Shown: piece by piece, positions 20,978-33,500 of the stretch | Numbering within the stretch: position 1 is the first letter of the stretch | Layout: the number at the start of each line of letters is the position of its first letter | Source: Glomus cerebriforme | Taxonomy: Eukaryota > Glomeromycota > Glomeromycetes > Glomerales > Glomeraceae | Length of the DNA stretch: 64,000 bases | Reading direction: 5' to 3' | Assembly: GCA_003550305.1 (NCBI GenBank) | Contig: QKYT01000050.1 | Coordinates: forward strand, 1-64,000 | The notes under the pieces: generated by a model | Seen by the model: only the letters and a program-made list of their open reading frames with translations | Database searches by the model: none | Told to the model about the DNA's origin: nothing | Program-made: the position numbers and the translations under genes

Positions 20978-22634
20978 ATGCGTTTCCTTTCCATCCTTCA
21001 CCAATCTTTAACAATAACCGCTCTGGGAGCGACATTGTATTTGTATTATTATACGGTTTTTTGCGGATGGAATTGGAGAGGTATGTATAAAGTTCGAGAT
21101 GAAAATTTGCCAGAATTACAGAATAATAACTAATATTTATTGTTTACATTATAGACGCTGAAGCACGAATATTGTTCTTGGCTGATCCGCAAATAGAAGG
21201 AGATGCGAAAATTTATAGACAAGGGAAGAGAGGTGAGTATTAGAAATGGCTTTCCTTTTAGAAAGGGGATAATTACAACTAATCTCCTTGAATGAATCAA
21301 TTATTAGGTGAAATTGATGTGTGGGGCAATGACATCTATCTTCGACATATATATACATCTTTCGTATCACCTTATTCCCTATTTACCCGTAAACCCACAC
21401 ATACCATAGTTCTTGGTGATTTATTCTCAAGCCAATGGATAAGGGAAGAAGAATTTAACAAACGTGTAGAAAGATATAAATGGATTTTTGGTGATCCAAG
21501 AAGGGTTAGTTTATTTCGATTCCTTTTAAAGGGGTTAACTTTTTTTTCGCATCAAATTTAGAAATCACAGCCCTTTGGGTGTAAATTAATTTTTTCTTTT
21601 AAAAATATTTTAGGAATATAATCACAAATTTATTAATTTAACAGGAAATCATGATATAGGTTATAATTGGGATATTGATCAATATAGAATAAATAGGTGG
21701 AAGAGAGAATTTGGACATGTGAATTTTTTGGATTGGATCCCTTCTTCAGATGAGAAAAAAGGACATAGAATGTCTGTAATAAATTCCATGAATGTAGATG
21801 GTCCTGCATCTGACGAAATATCACGTTCTGAAACATGGTCTCTATTAAATATTCTGGCAGAAGAAAGAGAACAAGATAATTACCGAACACCATTAATTTT
21901 CCTTACACATATACCAATATATAAAAAAGAAGGAATTTGTGTAGATGGACCAATGACAATATATGATAATACCGGCAGTTTTATAAAAGAACAAAATCAT
22001 CTTTTACAAAATTCATCAGAATTTATACTAACTAGATTAAGGCCAAAATTTATTTTTGCAGGACATGATCATGAAGGTTGTGATGTTACTCACGTAGTAA
22101 GAATAAAAGAAAATAAAGAATATTTAATAAATCATTACAGAACTCTAGATTTTGAAAAAGAAAAAAATCAAATAATTTCAGGGGATGATTACAGTGAAAA
22201 TGGTAAATTAAAAGAAAATATTTGGATTGTAAGAGAAGTTACTGTAAGATCTGTTATGGGAGCGTTTGGTGGTAATGCTGGTTTATTTGAAATCAAAAGA
22301 CAAATAAATAAAAATGGTTCTGAAGGTATGTAAAGAAATTTTTTTTTCTCTTTTTCTCTTTTCAAATTAAGTATTAACTGGTAATTTATTATTTTTATTT
22401 GAAATAGAATTTGAATATAATTATTCGTCATGTCCTTTTGTTATTAATCATATACCATGGATTGTTGTTGTAACGGACATTATAGTTACATTAGGATGGA
22501 TAATTCGATATATGTTAACGGGTTTGAATATAAAATTCCCAATTAATCTTAAAAAACTTTTATTATTCCAAGAAAAACAGAGAAAAATCGGTAGAAGAAA
22601 TAGTTGCAGTAATATCTTAAATAATATAAATTAA
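20978..22634 (+). CDS. Cdc1/Ted1/PGAP5-like metallophosphoesterase
   Basis: Five exons: 20978-21080, 21155-21232, 21308-21504, 21614-22325, 22408-22634; GT-AG, 439 codons (438 aa). An N-terminal signal anchor (about residues 8-30) precedes the metal-binding blocks of the calcineurin-like family: FLADPQ, VLGDL, GNHD, HIP and AGHDHEGCD. A C-terminal membrane segment (PWIVVVTDIIVTLGWII) and a basic tail follow. Domain order matches Cdc1/Ted1 of yeast and mammalian PGAP5 (MPPE1), ER enzymes that remove side-chain ethanolamine phosphate from GPI anchors so that anchored proteins can leave the ER. The exact orthologue within the Cdc1/Ted1 pair is not resolved. The C-terminal tail has a KRK-type basic rather than KKXX ending. 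Convergent with ERG25. Confidence 0.9.
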
Positions 22635-22865
22635 ACTAATAATTACTTGTTTATAATAATTTATTTTTTATATATTTACCTTGTCTTTATTAAAAAAGAG
22701 TTATTTGTGTAGGCATTATATACTTTTGGATCAAAATCCTTTAATCTTTATACAATTGTAACATAATTTTAAATTAGACTTTATTAACTACACATAATTT
22801 TAGAACAAAATTTTTCATTCGAGTATTTAAATACATTTATATAAAATACAACTAAATAATAAATT

Positions 22866-23942
22866 TTAATTGGTTTTCTTATTATCAGAAGATGAAGCAA
22901 TCGTACTACCACCAGCGGCAACAGCTTTTAATTCATCAGCTTTCTTTTGCCTATAAGCCTGATACTTTAAATCAGTACCCATTAAATGATCCCACCATCT
23001 AAATGATGTAGAGAAACAATTAACAAAAGCCATATGATGGTAATCATGATGTTCAGCTCCCGCCCAAAATGGTAAAAAATGTCTTAAGGACCAGGGGAAA
23101 TCATAACCAGAGTGTGCGTCAATAGCTTGAAATAATCTTAAACTAATCCAAATAAATACTGTAATTAGATGTAAATTATGTGTAATTGATACCCATAATA
23201 ATGGTCCTCCTATTGTACCTGCACCTAAAATAAGTACTTCAAGTGGATGAGCATATTCTGCTGCCTAAGATAAAAAAATCGTGAGTAGAGAAAGTAATCG
23301 ATAAAAAAATTTATTTATTTATTTATTTTATCTTTTTGACAACCACTTACCAAACCAAATGGAGCAGAATATTCATGATGTTTTTTATGAATATATTTAT
23401 AGAAAGGACCATAATGTAACAGTCTATGAAACCAATAATGGAAAGTGTCTTCCATTACAAAAAACAAAGCTATTTGATAACTCATAGTTTGCCAATGTGG
23501 GAATGGTACTGTAGTAATATCCATACCAAATAATGTTGCTATAGGATGAAATCCAAAAATTAATGGTAGTTCCATTAAAAAGTGACTAGCCAACACTGAT
23601 TTTAAACAACTCCATTGTTCTGCTGCCGTATTAACCTTATTCTATAATAGAAAAAGTTTTTCATTTAATTTATTATAAAAAAAAGGAAAGAAAAACCGAA
23701 TACGTCAAATATTTAATTACTGGTTGTAATTTATACTTGGTGAAACTTGGTATAAAGTCTGCGATAATAAACGGAATACAACGTCCAAAATAAACAATTT
23801 CATGAATCAAAAAAGCGATTAATGCTGTCGCAATCGTTTCATTTTCGAACGAATTAAAATAATTCAACCACGCTTTTTCTACAAAATTAAGTTCTTCATA
23901 ACTCGTATTAAACGAGTCTCCTAAAGTATTATTATTGTTCAT
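22866..23942 (-). CDS. ERG25: C-4 methylsterol oxidase
   Basis: Three exons: 23942-23721, 23641-23351, 23264-22866; GT-AG, 303 aa. A member of the fatty acid hydroxylase/sterol desaturase family with the three histidine clusters that bind the di-iron centre: HRLLH, HKKHH and HHDYHH (order and spacing as in Erg25). Four or so hydrophobic segments place it in the ER membrane. It oxidises the C-4 methyl groups of sterol intermediates in sterol synthesis, together with Erg26/Erg27. The C-terminus (SSDNKKTN) has a lysine-rich end compatible with ER retention. The first exon was cut at the GTAATT donor after KYKLQP because this restores the [14 protein letters not shown] join expected in the family. 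Confidence 0.93.
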
Positions 23943-24902
23943 TGACTATTATTTAAGAAAAAAAAAAAATTTCTCAATAATAAACGCCTCAAGAAAGAAA
24001 ACGTATCACATCACTTACATGGTAAAACGAAATTTAACGCAAAAAAAAATTTCGAAACCTTAACTTTATTTAGAAAATTTTGATATGATTCGATCACAAG
24101 CATGACAATTATCACGAGAATGCAGTAGCACCAATAAATTTTGTTTTCGTTTCTTCCAGACTTTTCTAAATACAATTGGAGTAACAAAAGTTCAATTATT
24201 AAGTTTAGACATGTGATTCTTTTATTTGTAGAAATGATAGTTTCCTTTTTTTATTACATCTATTATTAATCAGGAAGAACGTAGAACATGCCGATATTTG
24301 GACTCTATCAACTCAGTTTTGTTGTTGACACAAAGAATGATTAACTGATTTGACCTTGTATTACATACAGTAGAAAGTAACAGGTAATGATTTTTTGTGA
24401 TTAGGCTGTTGTATGAACTGCTGTTTTTATTTAATAGTTGATCGACTTGTGGATCAAAGAGAATTAATTATTACTTTCTTAAATTATCAAAATTAACATC
24501 ATTTATTGAACCAATTTTCCAAATGGAAAAATAAACCGTTTTATAATATGACGAGAAAAAAACATTTTAAATCTTTTAATGGTAGAAAGATTTTTTTGTC
24601 TTATGAGCATGAAAAAAAATAAAAATTTACAGGAAAAGAAACCGTCCTTATACGACATGTATAAGTCCGCAGGAATTGGTTTATATACATATAATTTTTT
24701 TTTTTTTTAATAAAAAAAAAAAAAGGGAAGAAAAAAGGAATATTCTTTTAGAAAAGGGTCAGACGAAGGGTTGGTGAAAATCCCGAAAAGTTCCTGTAAA
24801 TTAACGTTTTGGTATATTAGCATGTGATCATTTAGCCACAATACTTTTGAAAACAAACATTAATCTTACTTAGAAAATTCATTTTATTTCTTCTCAGATT
24901 GA
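23943..24902. other. Intergenic 0.96 kb, no gene seen
   Basis: AT-rich, with poly-A and poly-T runs (24690-24725). No RNA or repeat could be supported. Confidence 0.5.
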
Positions 24903-25112
24903 TTATTGATTTAGGGAAACATTCGTATTAGTTAAACTTGCAGTACTTAATGAAGTATTGGTGTAAAGATGATATTTCGATTCGAGTTTTTTAAATATAT
25001 TATAAGCAGATACCATAGCCAGAAATGAAATATCAAATAATACGAGAAAAAAAGCTGGTGCTATAAGTATAAAAGCACAAATATAAACAACAACCGTTAT
25101 TATTTCCAACAT
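24903..25112 (-). CDS. Small hypothetical membrane protein, 69 aa
   Basis: A single-exon frame of 69 residues. It has an N-terminal hydrophobic block of about 40 residues, probably two short or one long membrane segment (IITVVVYICAFILIAP then LVLFDISFLAMVSAY), and a polar Ser/Thr/Asn-rich tail. A pyrimidine tract (polypurine on the plus strand, 25120-25195) lies directly upstream on the coding strand and could be part of a promoter or 5' UTR. I do not recognise the family. Supported by composition and clean boundaries only; transcript data would be needed to be sure. Confidence 0.45.
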   Translation of the reverse strand: MLEIITVVVYICAFILIAPAFFLVLFDISFLAMVSAYNIFKKLESKYHLYTNTSLSTASLTNTNVSLNQ

Positions 25113-26071
25113 CGCGTCTTTTCTTAGACAAAGAAAGAAATAAGGAAGAAAGTAAGAAAAAAAGTAAGAAAGAAAGAAAGAGAGAGAAAAAAAAGATTCC
25201 GTGAAAAGGTTATCAATTTATAAATAATTTTGATTTAAGTATTCGGAAAAGGTTATATTGCTTTACTACTTATTGGGTAAGCGTTGAATTGATATCAATG
25301 TGAAAAAGTTTCAATTAATTATTAATACAATTAAAGTATTGTATCGGATTGAGTCGTGAGATTTTTATTTAAAGGATGGCTTCGGCTATTTTCGGATACA
25401 CAATGATCGATGAATACTACAGCTGCGCCGTTACAATAACGGCCTTACGCATATTTCGCTCCTTTAGTGTGGGGAAATTGTGTGGGAAAAATCTCACGAG
25501 GTTTAACCTTTTTACAAAGAGAATTAAGTTAACCGATCTATTTACAAGATTATATGCATTTATTTATATCATTTCTGCAACTATATGCGTAAATTGCATG
25601 TTTATACATCATACCTAAAAAGAATTATTTTAAATATTTGTTATAATTTTGTACACCGCATAATTAATTGAACAATTTGTTCAATTAATTTTGTTAACAT
25701 CTTACGAAAAAATTCAAAGTCATAGCTTTGCCGTAATTACAAGATGTGAATTTTGACGCATAATTTCTATGAATGATTCGACCAATCATAAATCGAATAA
25801 TCAAAGTTTAGTTAAAATCGGTGAAACAGGTGCATTATGCTTTTTAGTTAAACCAGATTAGTAAATGTTAATCTGTTAGAACCCTTTATGAAAATCCGTA
25901 TATATATATATCACATGTTATAACCAATCTTTTTTTACAATAATAAAAATTTGTAATCAAAAATAAACGTGATTAAAGTTATATATGACGAGTCAATTGT
26001 GAATTATTATTATTAATTCGAAAAACTGTGATATAATTCGTTATAATCATTTTATCTAATTATCATGTAAC
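25113..26071. other. Intergenic; A/G-rich tract and an unsupported 80-codon frame
   Basis: A purine-rich tract made of GAAA/AAGA units spans 25120-25195. An 80-codon frame at 25376-25618 (+) begins MASAIFGYTM and ends in a hydrophobic segment; it has no recognised domain, so I leave it uncalled. The rest is AT-rich. Confidence 0.4.
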
Positions 26072-27051
26072 TTATGCTGACTTGACCTTGTTAGTACCAC
26101 GAAGCAAACCACTTCTTCTGGCCGCAATTAAACCGACCTAAGTTGCAAATTATTGATATTACATAAATGGTTATAATAAATCTTTCAACTAATATTAAAA
26201 AAGAAACAAAAATCCGTACCTTTTGTCCAGGTGCACTTTCTCTGGAGACTGTAGATGCATGACCGATGTGTTGATGGTTACCACCACCGTGAGGATGGTC
26301 CACAGGATTCATGGCAACACCACGAGTCTTTGGCCAGCAATTCCTCTTTACACGATATTTGTGATATGCACGTCCAGCTTTAAGTAAAGGCTTATCAATA
26401 CGACCTCCTCCAGCTACAATACCTACTGTAGCACGAGCAATGGAGTTGATAACCTTTTTAGCACCTGAAGGAAGTTTAATACGAGTCTTGCCTTCATCGT
26501 GATTATGGCCAATAATAGTGGCATAGTTTCCAGAAGCACGAGCTAAAGCACCACGATCTCCAATCTTTTCTTCTACGTTACAAATAATTGTACCTTCAGG
26601 CATTGTGCCAACGGGAAGCACATTTCCAACAGTTAAAGCGGCTTTTCTTCCACAATAGATGAATTGGCCAGTGTGTAAACCTTCCGTAGCAATAAATGTC
26701 TGGAAACGAAGTTTATACCTATAAAAAATAATTTTATATTAATCCAGATTATTTTAAAAAATTTGAATATCTTCATAATACAAATAAAAAATTCATCCTT
26801 TCTAAAATTTGATACTCTATAATATCTAAAACTGGATTTCTAACATACCGATAAGGATCACGAAATTGCACCTTAGCGAGAGGGGCACCACGGCCAGGAT
26901 CGTGAATAATCTCTTTAACAATTCCTCTTATATATCCATGACGTTCAGCATAATCCAGAGGTCTTAATTTGGCAGCACCTTTACGGAGCCTAGTGTGGGA
27001 TTTGAAAATTCCACCGGGACCTTTTCTTTGAGAACGAATGACACGACCCAT
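26072..27051 (-). CDS. RPL8: 60S ribosomal protein L8 (uL2)
   Basis: Three exons: 27051-26849, 26718-26220, 26137-26072; GT-AG, 256 codons (255 aa), the normal size for cytosolic eukaryotic uL2. It opens [11 protein letters not shown] and keeps the family landmarks: [20 protein letters not shown], the GTMPEG and ARASGNYA blocks, and the near-invariant [16 protein letters not shown] loop containing the His that is hydroxylated in other organisms and lies near the peptidyl transferase centre. The C-terminus ([16 protein letters not shown]) is intact. Its codon use is richer in GC than its surroundings, as expected for a highly expressed gene. Confidence 0.98.
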
Positions 27052-27868
27052 CCTTAAAGTTTTAAATTAGCTATTACAATTAAAGAAAAAAAAATATTTT
27101 ATTGCTCACAATTTCTCTTAATAATCGAACATTCCTTATTTTAATTTTTTTTTAATTAATAAAATTCATAAAAAGATCTAAATATCGATTCAATGAATAT
27201 CTATGACAAAGTTTCAATTATGACAATCAATTGTGATATTTCCATCCATCGTTTCGTATCAAAAATTTGAATTCTATTTTTAAAGTTAATGTATCTGTAC
27301 TTGGAAAGTAAATAATGGAAGATGGTTCAATAAAAAATAATTAATGTAAAGATTTCTCACCAGTATAATTCACCCCAGATAATAAAGAATCTTGGGATAT
27401 GGAAAGAGGAGGTCTAATTTATTGGTGGATCAATTTTTTTTTTGTACTATTGATGATTAATTTCACGTGATTGCGTTAGATTAACGACGCAGCATTCAAT
27501 AACAATTTGGGTTTATCATTTTTTTATATTTTTTACAATAATTTTAAACATTCCAAAAAAAAATTAAAATCGAATAACTTTTTATTTAAATGATTTTATC
27601 TAAGAAAGAAATGGTGGACAAATTTATATTTAAATATACTATCAATGTGTACTATATGTATAATTAAAAACTAAAATATAAAATTCTTGTTAGTACATAA
27701 ATCAAAATTAAAATTCATAACATAAAATACAAATTTCTTTTTTTCCTCAGATTATTTTTGTCTTCAATGATTATCAGAAGTCTAACATATTTCTTTCTTA
27801 AAATATTATCATTGGAATTAATTATAATAAATAAGGAGTATAATTATAGTACTTACATATAAGGTTGT
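27052..27868. other. Intergenic 0.8 kb between L8 and lipoate ligase
   Basis: It holds the L8 promoter (minus-strand gene starting at 27051) and the 3' flank of the lipoate ligase gene. AT-rich; no RNA gene or repeat seen. Confidence 0.5.
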
Positions 27869-29841
27869 TCATGAAGATTCTTTTATCCATTTGCCTAAAT
27901 CATTTATCACAAGTTGCATTTCACTAATTGAAATTGAAGTGCCGCCTATGTTACTACCATTTAATTGCTCACTTACGCGTACGTCATTTAACGCATTATC
28001 AATGCCCTTTTCATCACCGTATTTACGACCTATTTAATGCTAAAAGTAAGTCAATTTACATAAAATTGACAGATTCGCATATGATGAAATTTGAAAGAAT
28101 GAAGTATAAATACCTTCAAGTGCATCTTCTAATGCATTAGCTAGATTATAATATTTAATATTTGAAGGCGTCAGAGTAACAGCTGTAATAATTCCATTCT
28201 TTGACTCGAACAACGCTTTCTATGATACATGAAAAGATTATTCTATATTTAACAAGATTTTTCAATGAATCATTATCGATCATAATTTTCGATTTTACCA
28301 CGTGACTCCATTCAAATTCTTTTTCAAATTTGTGAGTAAAATCTGGTGTTTGTCCATAAATCCATTCCCAAGTCTATAAAAAAAGGAATTATTTAACAAG
28401 TTAGAACAATAAAAATAAAATAAAATAAAATTTATAAACGCGTATAAAATACCTTGAATTCTTCACGATATTCGGTAACTTTTGGATTTTTAGAAATGTA
28501 TTCTTCATCGACAATGATCACCTAAAAAATAATCACAGATAGAATAGTAAGCTAAAGATTAAATCATTAATTTCAAAATATAATATAGATTGTTCACTTA
28601 CGCTTTCGCTAGAGCCATTATTCACGTAATCACAATAATATTCTGTGAAATATTCTTTAACTGCCTCACAGAAAGATTCATGACTCACAGTTGAAGAATA
28701 AGCACGAAGTTTTGTAACGGGTGATGGAACAGATTCAACACCTTTTGTGATAAGATTTTCCTAAAAAAAGAAATATATATATATATATATATTTATCATA
28801 AAAAAAATTTCAAAAATTATTTAATGCGTACCTTTTCAACATTAAGATATCTTTTTATCTTATCTAAATCTGTATCAATAAGCATAGTACCATGATGATA
28901 TGCTCTCCTCATGACTAATTTAAATGCAGACCCAGAGACGTATTTGAATCAAAAGTTAAAGAAATTAATTTTTTTTTTAAAAAAAATAATTTAAATTAGA
29001 TCTACAATATTTTAAGGATATTTTAAGTCCATTAACTGCTATATCATGTCTCTCGGTTACATATGCTGGTATATTAAGCCTTGTTTTTAGAGCTCGTACA
29101 ACTAATTCAGCTGTGTGTTTACGCGTAAAATCAATTCTAGGCATTATAAGTGTATAATTTGTATTACCAATATCCTTAAATACATAATGTATTTTAGTTA
29201 AGAGGAAATAAATTCGGTTTAAAGAAACATGAGATATGAATAGAATTTACATGAAATACTGTGCCACCTCCACTTTTTCTTCTTATAAGTGGAATATCGT
29301 GATTTTTAAGTAGTCTTACATTACATTCTTTCCAAGGATTCTAAATAAAAATAAATTAATTTTTCAGAGAAAGAGAGAAAATTATTTATATTTTAATGAA
29401 ATATCATACATGTTAATACCTGGTTTCTCCCGATGACAGCACAAGAATTATTTCTCCACAAGAAAAGTATAATCTCTTGCGGATTTGTATCTTGAAATAA
29501 CCTTTTCTTATTTACAAATAGAATAAATAATTTTAATTTTTAGAATATACAAAATATTGAATTAATGTTATATTACTAACTGTACCATTCTTCAAATGCA
29601 ATATTCGTCCAAGGATCAGTCAATTTGGATATAAAACATTTGAATTTCTTTGAAAAAAATCATTTCAAAAATTAATATACTAATATAAATAAATTAAATA
29701 AACTAAAGGATATATATAATAAATGAGCAAAGAATCATCTACATTAAGATTCCGACTTTCATCGGAAAAAAATTGCAAAATCTGTTGTGGCGCACGAGAT
29801 TTCATCATAAAGTTGCACCGTGGCAGGAATAATGGTCGCAT
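27869..29841 (-). CDS. Lipoate-protein ligase / lipoyltransferase (LIPT1/LplA-like), with an AT-AC intron
   Basis: Eleven exons: 29841-29743, 29647-29586, 29501-29420, 29340-29251, 29174-29022, 28939-28832, 28760-28602, 28521-28453, 28373-28299, 28219-28114, 28029-27869; 388 codons (387 aa). The LplA core is plain: [32 protein letters not shown] (the lipoyl-AMP binding loop), then [25 protein letters not shown], and the accessory C-terminal domain. It attaches lipoate to the E2 and H subunits of mitochondrial 2-oxoacid dehydrogenases and the glycine cleavage system. Ten introns: nine are GT-AG, but intron 5 (28940-29021) starts ATATCCTTAA and ends in AC, the form of a minor (U12) intron; see findings. 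The N-terminus is basic and Arg-containing, fitting a mitochondrial presequence. Confidence 0.92.
28940..29021 (-). other. U12-type AT-AC intron in the lipoate ligase gene
   Basis: The 82-nt intron begins ATATCCTTAA, an exact match to the U12 5' splice consensus. It ends CAAATAC and carries TTCTTTAAC, one mismatch from the U12 branch consensus TTCCTTAAC, 15 nt before the end. Removing it joins VNGLK to VSGSAFK in frame (phase 0), the conserved lipoate ligase segment. No GT-AG alternative keeps that segment. Confidence 0.88.
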
Positions 29842-30522
29842 TATTTAAATGGTCTTTTCTCCTTAAATTGTAATCAAAAAAATTTTTAATTTGTTAATAT
29901 ATTTGTTAATATGTGTATAAATATATATATAAAAAGGTGTATCTCTTTTGGGTAATGCTGTTAGAACAACAGTCTCTTTTGAAGACTCTATTATTTCATT
30001 CTACAACGACCAAAAAAAGAGATTTTATTTATTATCGGCCACATTTTGACTCTCGGAATGTTTATAAGAGATTCTTTCGAGCTTCGATAGGGCCTTTATA
30101 CTTTTTAAATAATAATATCCCTTATTTATAATCATTTGATGAAATTGATGACCCACTAAACGATAAATAACTTACTAATAATATCAACTACGATAATCGT
30201 TCATATTCAAAAGAATTTTAATGGCCATAGATTAGGAATTTTTATAAAGATTATCGAAAAAATTTTTTGATCCGCAGTTCATAATTATTATTTGTAGGTT
30301 ACACAGTTTTTTTTTAAAAAAATATATTTCAATATTTAAAGTCAATTTCGATCCTACAAAAAAAAATGATCTATAAAATAAGGACAGGCTTCAAACTTCT
30401 AATAATTTTCTTTGATTCCTATACTCATTTATAGCAATTCAACTTTTTATGGGGTTTTCTCGTGTTTTAATATAAACTAATTGTTTAATATTAGAAAAAC
30501 AAGAAAATCTAAATAAAATAGC
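29842..30522. promoter_or_regulatory. Shared 5' spacer of lipoate ligase and PPR genes
   Basis: The 681-bp divergent spacer separates two genes of mitochondrial function. A 72-codon frame at 29913-30131 (+) lacks recognisable features and is not called. No motif could be assigned to a factor. Confidence 0.45.
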
Positions 30523-33500
30523 ATGCTTTATTATTCAATATTTTTAAATCCTCGAAAATTCAAAGGATCATTTAAAGGAACGAGATATTTTGCAATGATA
30601 GCATTGCTTTACTGGCCACTTAGTAGTTTGCCACGAACAAACGCCATTAAGACGACACGCCCAACAAGAAGTATTATTCAAGAACAAAAAGAAATAATAC
30701 TACTAAATGACAAATTTTTTTCTAATTGGAGACCAAAATATTCAATTGACTTTTCGTTTAAATTTATAATACCTTTATCATTACATAATAAAATACGGAA
30801 AAGTAGTTCTCTGGCGAACGGAGAAAAAACGGACATTGTTACTTATTTAAAGAACAATTTAGAACAAAATCGGTTAGATTTAATTGAATATAGAGATGAA
30901 AAAGAAAATAATAATAGTATTAATTTAATTCAATCACAACAAAAACAGGAAGCATTAGATGAATCTGAAGAGAAAATTACTACAACTATATTAAGAAAAA
31001 CTTTTCAAACTAATTGTTTAACAAAAATATGGAGTACTTATAAATCATTGGTAGAAAATGGAAATTTAAAATATGTGGAAATTCGTTTAATTAATAGATT
31101 AATGCGTGTAATCAGAGAACTGGATAAAGATCCTGTTAGTCGCCTAGAAAAATTCCAAATAATTCACAAAGATATAGAGAAGTTCGGAATGACAAGAACA
31201 CAAAAGGAACAGAATTTTTTGATAGAGGCATATTTAGATAATAAGATGATAGACAAGGCGCGTGATGTATTTAACAAGATTAATGAGTGGAAATATCTTG
31301 GAATAAGTCAGCTTGGTAAACTCATTTTTTGTAATGCCTTCAACATGATGATTACTGCTTATGGGATGCGATCTTATCAGCTTGAGAAGGAAGGAAAGCC
31401 AGGAACAAAATCCGAAGATCTTGAAGAAGTAACAAAATTATTTACATTAATGCACGAAAAACAATTAACGCCTAACGGAACAACTAAAACAATTCTCAAA
31501 AATATTTTTCGTTATCATTTTAATAATGATGCAATTTCTTGGATTCGAGAGCTAAGGGAAAAAAATTTTATTGATGTGGGTATGGAGAAAGAAATTTTGT
31601 TAACATTATTGGATAATAATAATCTTCAAGAAGCGATTCGCTCTTTCGAGAATATGAAAGCAAGAAATTTGGAGCCGGATGTTTATTCGTATATTCCTTT
31701 GATTCATCAGCTTGCACGACATGGAAGAGTTGATAAGGCATTAGAGCTAATAAAAGAAATGAAAGAACAAAAGGTACTTCTCAATACTGTAGCTTACAAT
31801 GTCTTTATTGGAGTATATAATATGGCATCGAACCATGAGCAAGCAAGTCAACTTATTGAGGATATGTTAAAACAGAATATTGAACCTAATGCGCGTACAT
31901 TTGGCCAACTTATCAATGCGTACGCCAAAGCGGGTAAAGCTGATTTGGCCCTTCAAGTTATAAAGAAAATGTCTGATATGAGAATTAAACCTAATGAATA
32001 CATTTATACTACAATGATTGAATTGTTTTCAAATTTATCAGATGTCAAATCAATGGAAAATGTATTCCGTCACATGATTGACAATAGAATAGATTCAAAA
32101 GAGGTCACTTATTATCATTTATTGTTGGGATATACCCGATTCCAAGATTTAACCAAGGCATTTCAAACTTGTCAGCTTATGATAAGATCAGGAATCGAAC
32201 CTAATGTACGCACATACAACGCGTTAATATCACTTTTTGCTGAGAAAGGAGACACAACGGGTGCTTATCTGTTGTTTCATGAAATGCAACAATTTGGATT
32301 ATCTCCTGATGTTTACACATATACCTCACTTATCAATGCCTACGTGAAAGCTTCAGATATAAATCGCGCAGAAAAGCTTTTCTCTGAAATGGAAAAAGCA
32401 GGAATTAAACCATCAACTACAACATATAACGTTTTGATGAGTTATTATGTTGAGAAAAAAGACATAAATCAAGTTCAAAAAATATTTAATGAAATGGTAA
32501 TTGAAAACATTCAACCTGATAATTTTACTTATTGTTGTCTTATGGATGGATTTTGTTCTAGGAATGATTTAAAATCAGCCGTTGCTCTTATACATAATAT
32601 GCAAAATAGAAAGTTGAAGCCTGATGCTCAAATATATACAGTGCTTATTTATGCATATATTAAGAGTGGAAATTTTTCAGAGGCAAAATATCTTTATGAG
32701 ACTATGATTAAGAATAAAATATATCCTACTTTTGTCACGTATGCTGTTTTAATTGATGGTCATGCTAGAATTGGAGAATTGGATTTTTCTAGAAAACTTT
32801 TGTCGGAGCTTATTTCTCAATCCATTAGTGGAACTGTAAGACAAAGTGATTATAAAAATAAATTGTTAAATCCTGACATATTTACTCCTTTAATGGATGC
32901 TTATGCAAAACAAGGACAAACTGAAGCTGCATGGGCAATATTTGAAGAAATGGCAACATTAGGAGTCAAGCATAATTTATATGTTTATACTATACTCATG
33001 AATGCATATTATCGTGGACGTAATTATGAGGCTGTTTGGCAAATGTGGAAAGTGATGAAAAAAAATATCTCAACTTCATTATCAAGATCGAAATTCTATG
33101 AACAATTATCAGATTTAACACAACAACAAAAAAAAGAACAAAAAGAAAATTCCTCTATGACATTAGCGGAATCAAAATGGTCATCATCATTATTGATATC
33201 ATTTAGTTTATTGTATAGCTCAAGATCAGTTATACAACCACCACCGAATCAAGCAGTATCAATAATGATAAGTGCATTAACAGCAGCAAAAAAATTTAAA
33301 CTCATTGAATTAGAATGGAATAAGCTAGATAAAGGAGGTTTTGAATTTGATTGTCTAAATTATAATCATTATATACAAAGTTTAATAATATCAGAAAAAA
33401 TTAAATTAGCTTGTAAATTATTGAATGAACATTTAATTAAAGGTTGGGAAAAAGGTTTGGCTCTTTCAAACATTTATAAAGAAAAATTTTCTATACAAAG

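Noticed and set aside
20734..21090. 118-codon plus-strand frame starting MAYLYIKAEF
   Set aside because: It overlaps the first exon of the phosphoesterase in another frame. The ATG at 20978 gives the signal anchor and the exon chain of a known family.
27869..27980. Possible extra intron in the last lipoate ligase exon at a GTAAGT
   Set aside because: The sequence stays in frame without splicing and reads [18 protein letters not shown] to a normal C-terminus. No acceptor restores the frame if it were removed.
28299..28373. Alternative GT donor within CACGTGGTAAAA of lipoate ligase exon 9
   Set aside because: The donor after CACGTG keeps phase 0 and the protein order. The inner GT would drop one residue and is weaker.
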